From: Pedobacter sp. | Lineage (GTDB): Bacteria; Bacteroidota; Bacteroidia; Sphingobacteriales; Sphingobacteriaceae | Direction of reading: 5' to 3' | DNA: 64,000 nt | Assembly: GCA_008015505.1 (NCBI GenBank) | Contig: SSFR01000002.1 | Span: 32,016 to 96,015 of the forward strand | Shown: positions 57,258 through 64,000 of the stretch, in pieces | How positions within the stretch are numbered: the stretch's first letter is position 1 | Layout of the letters: each line of letters begins with the position of its first letter | Made by a program: the position numbers and the translations under genes | The notes under the pieces: model-generated | What the model was told of the DNA's origin: nothing | What the model saw: the letters and a program-made list of their open reading frames with translations, nothing else | Databases searched by the model: none

Positions 57258-57976
57258 GCTGGTTGTAGCTGACGCAAATAGAGCTGAATGGTGTTTTCGA
57301 GTCCTAAATATAATGTATCACAAATCAATGCATGCCCAATACTAACTTCCAAAAGATGCGGGATGTGCTGGACAAAATAAGCCAGATTATGCAAATCTAA
57401 ATCATGGCCAGCATTAACCCCCAAAAGGCATTGATTAGCCATTTTTGCGGCTTCGACATAGGGCTTGATGGCAGCTTCGCGATTAGTATAATATGCTGAG
57501 GCATAAGTTTCAGTATATAGCTCAATCCGATCGGTTCCTGTGCTAGCTGCAGCCTCTACCAGCTGCTCAATAGGATCTATAAAAACAGAAACACGTATTC
57601 CTGCTGATTGGAATTCGGCAATGATATCTTTCAAATAGGCTTGATGCTTAATCGTATCCCAACCATGATTGGAGGTGATTTGTCCTTCTGCATCGGGAAC
57701 TAGGGTAACTTGTGCAGGCTTGGTCGCTAAAACCAGATCCACAAATTTTCTCTCTGCGGGATTACCCTCAATATTAAACTCTGTCGAGATGACTTGTTTC
57801 AGATCAAATACATCTTGATAACGAATATGTCGCTCATCCGGACGAGGATGAACCGTAATCCCCTGCGCCCCAAAACGCTCCGCATCAAGTGCCATATTGA
57901 CCAGGTTGGGATTATTACCCCCACGTGAATTACGCAGCGTAGCGATTTTATTAATATTTACTGAAAGTCTTGTCAT
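57254..57976 (-). CDS. pdxJ: Pyridoxine 5'-phosphate synthase
   Basis: A 240-residue TIM-barrel enzyme closing the ring of vitamin B6. [23 protein letters not shown], the [14 protein letters not shown] motif with catalytic His/Glu partners, [17 protein letters not shown] and [14 protein letters not shown] are as expected; [19 protein letters not shown] ends it. It is the first gene of a pdxJ-mnmH pair and begins beside a terminator palindrome; a TATTTTTG box (57981-57988) would give a leaderless message. Confidence 0.96.
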   Translation of the reverse strand: MTRLSVNINKIATLRNSRGGNNPNLVNMALDAERFGAQGITVHPRPDERHIRYQDVFDLKQVISTEFNIEGNPAERKFVDLVLATKPAQVTLVPDAEGQITSNHGWDTIKHQAYLKDIIAEFQSAGIRVSVFIDPIEQLVEAAASTGTDRIELYTETYASAYYTNREAAIKPYVEAAKMANQCLLGVNAGHDLDLHNLAYFVQHIPHLLEVSIGHALICDTLYLGLENTIQLYLRQLQPA

Positions 57977-57984
57977 TGGCCAAA

Positions 57985-58024
57985 AATAAAAACCCTTTCG
58001 TTAATTAACGAAAGGGTTTTTATT
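57985..58024. terminator. Perfect 40-bp palindromic terminator
   Basis: AATAAAAACCCTTTCGTTAA and its exact complement (centre at 58004/58005) form a hairpin with T/A-rich ends on both strands. It ends ahcY transcription and overlaps the presumed pdxJ -7 element. Confidence 0.85.
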
Positions 58025-58076
58025 GTCTAAAAATCAGTCTAATCCCTCCTCCAAAAGCTGGGAAGAACAACGTTTT

Positions 58077-59393
58077 CTAGTAACGATAGCTATCAGGTTT
58101 AAACGGCCCCTGAGGAGATACTCCTATATAGGCAGCCTGATGATCGCTTAATACATCCAACTCAACACCAATTTTAGCCAAATGCAAACGGGCCACTTTT
58201 TCATCCAAGTGTTTTGGAAGGGTGTATACCTTATTTTCATACTTGCCATGATTGGTCCAAAGTTCTATTTGTGCTAACGTTTGGTTCGTGAATGAATTCG
58301 ACATCACAAAAGATGGGTGGCCCGTTGCGCAGCCCAAATTCACCAAACGACCTTCAGCCAAAATGAGGAGATCTTTCCCATCAATAGTATATTGATCTAC
58401 CTGTGGCTTAATCTCTACTTTGGTATTACCATAGTTTTTATTTAGCCAAGCCATGTCGATCTCATTATCGAAATGGCCAATATTGCATACAATGGCCTTA
58501 TCTTTCAATAGTTTAAAATGCTCAGCACGCACAATATCACAATTACCAGTGGCTGTTACTACGATATCCGCTTCTTTCACGGCACTAGCAAATTTCTTCA
58601 CCTCATAGCCTTCCATAGCCGCTTGAAGCGCACAAATAGGATCTATTTCGGTCACGATCACACGAACTCCCGCATTGCGAAGTGAATCTGCTGATCCTTT
58701 GCCTACATCACCAAACCCAGCAACAACAGCCACTTTTCCAGCCATCATTACATCGGTAGCACGGCGAATGGCATCCACCAGCGACTCCCGACATCCATAT
58801 TTATTATCGAATTTGGACTTGGTCACCGAATTGTTTACATCAATAGCTGGCAAATGAAGTGTTCCATTCTTCATTCGCTCATATAAACGATGTACTCCAG
58901 TAGTGGTTTCCTCAGATAAACCACGAATACCTGCAATTAGCTCCGGATACTTATCAAATACCATATTGGTTAAATCGCCCCCATCATCCAAAATCATATT
59001 TAGAGGTTCTCTATTAGACCCAAAATAAAGCGTCTGCTCGATACACCAATCAAACTCTTCAGCGGTCATTCCCTTCCAAGCATACACAGGAATTCCAACA
59101 GCAGCAATAGCAGCAGCAGCATGATCCTGAGTAGAAAAAATATTACAAGATGACCAGGTTACTTTTGCACCAAGCTCAACCAATGTTTCAATCAACACAG
59201 CTGTTTGAATCGTCATGTGTAAACATCCGGCAATATTGGCCCCTTTTAACGGCTTGGATGGACCAAATTCCTGACGAAGTGCCATCAAGCCCGGCATCTC
59301 AGCTTCAGCTAATTTGATCTCTTTACGGCCCCACTGGGCCAATGAAATGTCCTTCACTTTGTAAGGAACATAGTTCGTCTCTACTGATGACAT
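58077..59393 (-). CDS. ahcY: Adenosylhomocysteinase
   Basis: A 438-residue NAD-dependent enzyme splitting S-adenosylhomocysteine into adenosine and homocysteine. Substrate motif [19 protein letters not shown], the NAD loop [18 protein letters not shown] and the C-terminal KPDSYRY are canonical. It is monocistronic between its terminator and the yraN/dnaG genes. No SAH riboswitch fold was apparent in the leader. Confidence 0.98.
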   Translation of the reverse strand: MSSVETNYVPYKVKDISLAQWGRKEIKLAEAEMPGLMALRQEFGPSKPLKGANIAGCLHMTIQTAVLIETLVELGAKVTWSSCNIFSTQDHAAAAIAAVGIPVYAWKGMTAEEFDWCIEQTLYFGSNREPLNMILDDGGDLTNMVFDKYPELIAGIRGLSEETTTGVHRLYERMKNGTLHLPAIDVNNSVTKSKFDNKYGCRESLVDAIRRATDVMMAGKVAVVAGFGDVGKGSADSLRNAGVRVIVTEIDPICALQAAMEGYEVKKFASAVKEADIVVTATGNCDIVRAEHFKLLKDKAIVCNIGHFDNEIDMAWLNKNYGNTKVEIKPQVDQYTIDGKDLLILAEGRLVNLGCATGHPSFVMSNSFTNQTLAQIELWTNHGKYENKVYTLPKHLDEKVARLHLAKIGVELDVLSDHQAAYIGVSPQGPFKPDSYRY

Positions 59394-59524
59394 AGTTTTT
59401 AGGTTTTTTTTGATGAGTCATAAAAGTAACTATTCTCAGCACAAGAAGAAAGACAAATCCTTAAACACGCTCAATTACAGTAATTTAATCTCAAACAATT
59501 TATCCCATTTCCAGTATTACGTAA

Positions 59525-59893
59525 CTAACTCCCTGGCCAAAAAGCATCTTCAATATGACGCAAACAATGCCGACCTGAAGAATTAAACAAAATGGAAATA
59601 ATATCAAAACGGATCTCCCCTCGATGGTTCATCATATGGATATATGCTTCTGCGGCCCGATCCATCAAACGCTGCTTAGTTCGACCAACAAATTCTTCTG
59701 GCTGACCAAAGCCATATCCGCTTCGAGTCTTTACCTCCACAAAAATGATTCTATGTTCCTTGTAGGCGATGATGTCTATTTCAGCCCGCTTAAATCTCCA
59801 ATTAAGTGCTAAAATTTCATAACCCAATCCCTCCAAATATTCTTTTGCCAGGTCCTCTCCATAAACACCCAAAAGATGATGCTTTGCACTCAT
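59525..59893 (-). CDS. YraN/UPF0102 endonuclease-like protein
   Basis: A 122-residue protein with a PD-(D/E)XK nuclease-like core: GEDLAKEYLEGLGYEILALNWRFKRAEIDIIAYKEHRIIFVEVKTRSGYGFG, where E-I-D and E-V-K are the metal-binding pair. YraN is very widespread; its role is unclear. It overlaps dnaG by four bases. Confidence 0.92.
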   Translation of the reverse strand: MSAKHHLLGVYGEDLAKEYLEGLGYEILALNWRFKRAEIDIIAYKEHRIIFVEVKTRSGYGFGQPEEFVGRTKQRLMDRAAEAYIHMMNHRGEIRFDIISILFNSSGRHCLRHIEDAFWPGS

Positions 59894-61815
59894 TTATTGA
59901 TCACTGCACCTAGAAAACTCGATATTCCTTTCTCAACCTCTTTCACCTGCATATATCGCTTCATCAAAATAGTTTGATTATCGATATCTGTTTCCTGCTG
60001 AATCTCTACACGAATGTTATTTAGAATATGATCTATTTTCCGCTTCTTGAGATGAAATATTCCACCGAGAACGGTTGCTTTGAGGTTTTCACGCTCATTT
60101 TTGACATAAATTTTTCGCTTGGTATACCAATTATCACTTAATGTATACGGTGATGAAACTAACGAAATTGATAAATCTACTATGGCTACGTTATGATGCT
60201 TAATAAAATCTTGTTCGGTTGGTAAACGCCCTGCACTCATTTGGGTTCGATACTCCTCCAAAATAGTCTTACACGCTATATGATCAAACTCAACATCAGC
60301 CAAGTTGGCTAGCATATACGAAGCGATATAGGTCTCCTGCTGATCGTCCCATTGAACCCGCTCAGCCCCATATTGGAGTAGCAAACGAATAATTTCTTTC
60401 TCTTGAGGCTCATCTGTATGAGAGATGACTAAGCGCTTCTCTGGGTCCTCAAATAATTTGGGGGCCGATTGTTCCGCAGCCCGCTCCGCTTGTCCGGAAT
60501 CTCGCTTCCATTTGCCTAAACGTATTTTATTCAGCTCCGAAACCAAAATCCGCTCCTCCATCTGCAGAAGTGTACTACACTCCCGTATAAAAACAGAAGC
60601 TTTAATGCTATCCGGTATTTTGGCTATGCTCTCCACAATATCGTGGATGACACCGGCTTTTTTGATAGGATCAGTACCCGCCTCCTGAAGTAAAATAGAG
60701 GTTTTATATAGAATGAAATCTTTTTGATGTTTCTCGATATAAGCCTTAAAAGCTGTACTTCCAACCTTACGCACATACGAATCTGGATCGTGCCCATCTG
60801 GGAAAAGAACGATTTTCACATTTAAGCCTTCTTCCAATATCATATCCAAACTCCGTAAAGAAGCCTTAATACCTGCCGCATCTCCATCATAAAGAATCGT
60901 TACATTTTTAGTAAAACGACCAATCAAACGAATTTGCTCAATAGTTAGAGAAGTACCCGATGAAGCCACCACATTCTCAATGCCCGCTTGATGCACCGAC
61001 AGTACATCAGCATAACCTTCTACCAAATAACAATTATCTATATCCCGAATCGCTTTTTTAGCAAAAAAGAGCCCATAAAGCACATTCGATTTATGATAGA
61101 TGCCACTCTCGGGCGAGTTGACATACTTTGGAACTGATTTATCAGTCTTCAGTGTTCGTCCACCAAAAGCAACAATCCGCCCCGTAAAGCTGTGAATAGG
61201 AAATATTACCCTCCCCCGAAATCGATCATAAAGCTTATCTCCATCCTTGCGAATGGTGAGTCCCGTTTCTTCCAGAAAATCGCTTTTATATCCTTCCAAA
61301 AGCGCTTTTTTGGTCAATGCATCCCATTGTTCAGCGGAATAACCTAATTCAAATTTTTTGATGATGTCTTCTCTAAAACCACGCTCCTTGAAATAACTGA
61401 GTCCAATGCTAATCCCCTCTTGGCTCTCCATTAATTGTGTCCGAAAGTATTTACCTGCCCATGCAGAGATGATAAACAAACTTTCACGATGATCACTTGC
61501 CACCTGATCTTCGGATGTGTTCTCCGTCTCCTCGAATTCGATTTGGTATTTATTTGCTAAATACCGAAGTGCTTCGGGATACGAAGCATGCTCATGGTCC
61601 ATCACAAAACGAACAGCGTCTCCGCCCTTGCCACAACCAAAACACTTAAAGATCCCCTTAGCCACAGATACATTGAACGATGGGGTTTTCTCATCATGAA
61701 AAGGACATAGACCAATCAAACTAGTCCCACGCTTTTTCAAATTCACAAAATCACCAACAACCTCTTCTATTCGAGCTGCCTCAATAACTTTATCTACTGT
61801 GCTTTGTAAAATCAT
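59890..61815 (-). CDS. dnaG: DNA primase
   Basis: A 641-residue primase. The CHC2 zinc finger is CPFHDEKTPSFNVSVAKGIFKCFGCG; the Toprim region has VEGYADVLSVHQAG and TILYDGDAAGIKAS. A C-terminal helicase-binding domain follows. The leader contains copy C of the palindromic repeat, whose near end lies 21 nt before the ATG. yraN overlaps its end. Confidence 0.97.
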   Translation of the reverse strand: MILQSTVDKVIEAARIEEVVGDFVNLKKRGTSLIGLCPFHDEKTPSFNVSVAKGIFKCFGCGKGGDAVRFVMDHEHASYPEALRYLANKYQIEFEETENTSEDQVASDHRESLFIISAWAGKYFRTQLMESQEGISIGLSYFKERGFREDIIKKFELGYSAEQWDALTKKALLEGYKSDFLEETGLTIRKDGDKLYDRFRGRVIFPIHSFTGRIVAFGGRTLKTDKSVPKYVNSPESGIYHKSNVLYGLFFAKKAIRDIDNCYLVEGYADVLSVHQAGIENVVASSGTSLTIEQIRLIGRFTKNVTILYDGDAAGIKASLRSLDMILEEGLNVKIVLFPDGHDPDSYVRKVGSTAFKAYIEKHQKDFILYKTSILLQEAGTDPIKKAGVIHDIVESIAKIPDSIKASVFIRECSTLLQMEERILVSELNKIRLGKWKRDSGQAERAAEQSAPKLFEDPEKRLVISHTDEPQEKEIIRLLLQYGAERVQWDDQQETYIASYMLANLADVEFDHIACKTILEEYRTQMSAGRLPTEQDFIKHHNVAIVDLSISLVSSPYTLSDNWYTKRKIYVKNERENLKATVLGGIFHLKKRKIDHILNNIRVEIQQETDIDNQTILMKRYMQVKEVEKGISSFLGAVINK

Positions 61816-61836
61816 AATTCCATGTGATGGGCTGAG

Positions 61837-61997
61837 AGCCTGTTTAAAATTTATTTAATTTTATTGTTATGGGTCTTTTTGGCTGCAATTTCGTTAAATT
61901 TTTTCGCCGTAGAAGCCCCGCTATGGCTCCAAAATCTGCCTCATTTCGCTCAAAAATACCCTATAATAATTTCATGAAATAAAATTTAAACAGGCTA
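61837..61997. repeat. Palindromic dispersed repeat, copy C (161 bp)
   Basis: Termini AGCCTGTTTAAAATTTATTT and the complement of its partner (one mismatch) enclose GGCTGCAATTTCGTT and CATTTCGCTCAAAAATA blocks. The central hairpin is GCCGTAG (61906-61912) / CTATGGC (61921-61927) with a G-U pair. It lies between dnaG (21 nt from its ATG) and the DUF3570 stop codon. Confidence 0.92.
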
Positions 61998-62026
61998 TGA
62001 ACAAAAATAAGCTTTTGTTCATAGCC

Positions 62027-63253
62027 CTATCGCCATGTTAAGCCCAATCCAAATGAATCAGCATTTAATCCATTAGATTGCAAGTAGTGTCCATACCGTA
62101 GCTCTATCGCATTTAAGTGATTCCAGCCCAATATACCCCTAGGTGGAGCTATTCTAACATTTCCCCCCAAATAATTACTCGTCATTGTAGAAAGATCGTA
62201 ATCACTGGTATAGAAAGGCTCATCAATTGTATGCATACCATATGGAGCGAAATATCTTGTCCCATGCTGCATATGAAGCCTGTAAAAAGGACTTACAGAA
62301 AAAAAAGGCGTGATTTTAAAAGGTACTTCTAATTCAGCGGTATGTGCATTAATCCCCCAATTATCAACATAGAAGCGATAAAAAGATCTAATGATTACTC
62401 GATCAGTTAAAAAATAGTTTGTTCTTAGACTAATAGGTAATTTATATCGACTGTTTGGCAAATTTTCTACCTTTTCAGACCCATCAATAAAATATACCCG
62501 GTGGATTTTAATCGCCAACAAACCATGCTGATAACTCGGCTCTGCAATAAGTGCCACCTGCATTCGACGGTTGATCACCTGCGATAATAAAAATAATGTA
62601 CTGAATGAATTACGAGGGGAATGATCAATTGGTGTTGGATCGTCCACATTACCTGAACCATAACCTGGTGGGCGCAATTCCACAGGAAGTATATCTGCCC
62701 AAGTGTCAAGGTAAACCTTCCCCTTAAAACTAAATTCACGATTCTGATCTCGAGACAATTGACTAAACTCCAATCCCAATCCGCGCGACTCATAATGATA
62801 CTCGTGGGAGTAGTACCCCGTCAAACCATAGGTCAAACCACTCTTGGGATTATTTACACTCCAAGTCACAGAGGGATAAATTCTTCTATCGTGTCTTGAG
62901 GCTGCAGATAACACATCATCTAAACCCTCGATATGACCAATATGGGCAGATGATGCCGAGGTATAATCATCAATACCTAACTTAATATCTAAACTATGAT
63001 TACGATACTTTTTATCATACTTGGATAACTTAATATCGATCACACCCGACGCATCAGCCAGATTTTGTGTACCAATACCTCCCGTCACAGCTGAGTTGTT
63101 TCCATCCTGACGATAATAGCCAGATACAAAGTTGATTTCTTCCAGCCTCAATTTGCGATTATAATAGGGAATACTATCTCGCATGTGCTGCGCAAATGAG
63201 CTAAGCACACTGAAGTACATAGCTAGAATGACTAGCTGAATAAATCTCATCAT
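62027..63253 (-). CDS. DUF3570 family outer-membrane protein
   Basis: A 408-residue exported protein with a signal peptide (ending SSFAQ) and many amphipathic strands, ending FGLGLTWR with a terminal aromatic/charged pair like beta-barrels. DUF3570 proteins occur in Bacteroidota and Proteobacteria and usually follow a DUF4266 lipoprotein, as here, 12 nt upstream. The function is unknown; a role with a thioredoxin/ApbE-type partner is suggested by family context elsewhere, but not seen here. Confidence 0.86.
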   Translation of the reverse strand: MMRFIQLVILAMYFSVLSSFAQHMRDSIPYYNRKLRLEEINFVSGYYRQDGNNSAVTGGIGTQNLADASGVIDIKLSKYDKKYRNHSLDIKLGIDDYTSASSAHIGHIEGLDDVLSAASRHDRRIYPSVTWSVNNPKSGLTYGLTGYYSHEYHYESRGLGLEFSQLSRDQNREFSFKGKVYLDTWADILPVELRPPGYGSGNVDDPTPIDHSPRNSFSTLFLLSQVINRRMQVALIAEPSYQHGLLAIKIHRVYFIDGSEKVENLPNSRYKLPISLRTNYFLTDRVIIRSFYRFYVDNWGINAHTAELEVPFKITPFFSVSPFYRLHMQHGTRYFAPYGMHTIDEPFYTSDYDLSTMTSNYLGGNVRIAPPRGILGWNHLNAIELRYGHYLQSNGLNADSFGLGLTWR

Positions 63254-63265
63254 AGTATTCCCTAT

Positions 63266-63493
63266 TTAATTACAACCACAACCGCCACCACTTTTACCTC
63301 CATTAGCCCCTGAAGAACCTTCGCGATAAACCTGGAAATTCAACTCCATCGACTGGACTTGACGCGGTGAGAGTATCATCTCTGAATCCCTTAAATAACT
63401 CTTCTGAAATGACCTCACTACTGCACATGAAGACAATAATCCCAACACTAATACAGACACTAACAAACCCATTTGTATTTTTCTTGCTTCCAT
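63266..63493 (-). CDS. DUF4266 small lipoprotein
   Basis: A 75-residue lipoprotein with lipobox GLLSSC (Cys 23) and the family's tail, REGSSGANGGKSGGGCGCN, a glycine/cysteine-rich end that could bind metal. RDSEMILSPRQVQSMELNFQVYREGS is the conserved core. It is paired with DUF3570 and probably cotranscribed. Confidence 0.88.
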   Translation of the reverse strand: MEARKIQMGLLVSVLVLGLLSSCAVVRSFQKSYLRDSEMILSPRQVQSMELNFQVYREGSSGANGGKSGGGCGCN

Positions 63494-63555
63494 AAAACCC
63501 TCCTTTTAAATTGATCAATGTCTTCCTAGAAACTCCCTATACAATTACACCCCCT

Positions 63556-63999
63556 TTATTGTGGTCCCCGCTCTTCAAAGAATTTGTAATACTTTTCTTC
63601 CTTAGTATTTTCCTTATCCTTTGTCTTATCAATCAAGGTAAGAACATAATAATATGTGCCATCTGTAAGATGATAGGGTGACGGTCCATCAGCATTCGAC
63701 ATACCACAGAAAGAAACATCTGCATTGTTATAGTGCGCAATAGAAAAAACTGTCACTCCCTGTCTGTTTACAATATCCAATCGATTATCTGGATACTTCT
63801 CTATATTCGATACTGTCAAACAATCATTTATTCCATCTCCATTATCCGATACTCCTATGATAATATCTATTTTCCTATTCAGCACTGTGATAACTCCAGG
63901 ATTAACCGTAAAGCTTACACTAGACCCTTCAACTTGAATATGCGTTGGTACATCGCTACTGCTCGAGGCCGTTATGCTAAACGAACCCCTGCCACTTCC
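63556..63999 (-). CDS. Gliding-motility/T9SS type B sorting-domain protein, C-terminal part
   Basis: The frame stays open past the window edge, so only the last ~147 residues are seen; a GTG at 63885 is not the real start. NGDGINDCLTVSNIEKYPDNRLDIVNRQGVTVFSIAHYNN and the GTYYYVLTL strand match the CHU_C gliding-motility C-terminal domain, which routes proteins through the type IX secretion system. The upstream part looks like beta-rich surface repeats. The stop is followed by the DUF4266 gene 62 nt away. Confidence 0.85.
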   Translation of the reverse strand, partial: GSGRGSFSITASSSSDVPTHIQVEGSSVSFTVNPGVITVLNRKIDIIIGVSDNGDGINDCLTVSNIEKYPDNRLDIVNRQGVTVFSIAHYNNADVSFCGMSNADGPSPYHLTDGTYYYVLTLIDKTKDKENTKEEKYYKFFEERGPQ

Positions 64000-64000
64000 C

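Noticed and set aside
59394..59524. SAH or SAM riboswitch upstream of ahcY or metB
   Set aside because: No characteristic conserved stems could be drawn in either leader.

Overview
The window looks like chromosome of a free-living or host-associated member of Bacteroidota, roughly 40% G+C. The evidence is the Bacteroidota-type promoter -7 element (TAnnTTTG) before many genes, a type VI secretion locus of the Bacteroidota-specific kind (TssN/O/R, no TssJ/L/M), a gliding-motility/type IX-type C-terminal sorting domain at the right edge, a DUF4266/DUF3570 pair, a 29-residue COX24-like ribosomal peptide, and an EF-P with the GNLRA loop that I associate with Chitinophaga/Sphingobacteria-like lineages. 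I cannot name the genus.

Layout. 1-9.3 kb: the end of meaB, an Xaa-Pro aminopeptidase, a DUF3109 protein, nucleotide-sugar genes (rfbA, gmd), a membrane flippase-like protein, DUF1905 and DUF2400 proteins, a Cys/Met PLP enzyme and a lipoprotein. 9.2-16.5 kb: proS, tRNA-Gly and tRNA-Leu, a YbjQ protein, a lipoprotein, a GNAT/class III aminotransferase/amidohydrolase operon, and efp. 16.6-31.6 kb, minus strand: a 14-gene T6SS locus with sheath (TssB, TssC), tube (TssD), spike (VgrG and a DUF4280 PAAR-like tip), baseplate (TssE, F, G, K), the Bacteroidota envelope proteins (TssN, two small TssO-type proteins, a PKD protein) and TssR. No ClpV/TssH and no evident effector-immunity pair lies here. 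It is preceded by a 0.7-kb AT-rich gene desert. 32.3-37.7 kb: a possible lipid cluster (PAP2-like, PhyH, SDR), prmC, ribD and a beta-barrel protein. 37.8-39.5 kb: two abutting dead insertion sequences (IS1-like and IS5-like). 39.5-64 kb: uvrB, higBA, ssb, a lipoprotein metalloprotease with four novel repeats, mutY, an OmpH-like protein, gyrB, a sugar epimerase plus undecaprenyl-phosphate sugar transferase, a broken hydrolase, rng, HU, selD-mnmH-pdxJ, ahcY, yraN-dnaG, DUF3570/DUF4266, and a truncated sorting-domain protein.

The most unusual signal is a family of ~160-bp palindromic repeats. There are three full copies (35672-35829, 56054-56213, 61837-61997) and at least four end fragments. The terminal inverted repeats match each other within a copy but differ between copies, and a central hairpin changes by compensatory substitutions. 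The repeat ends sit almost always 17-21 nt before a start codon (prmC, ribD, selD, dnaG, higB, higA). This suggests a mobile or structured element with a role in gene starts. No transposase for it is visible here.
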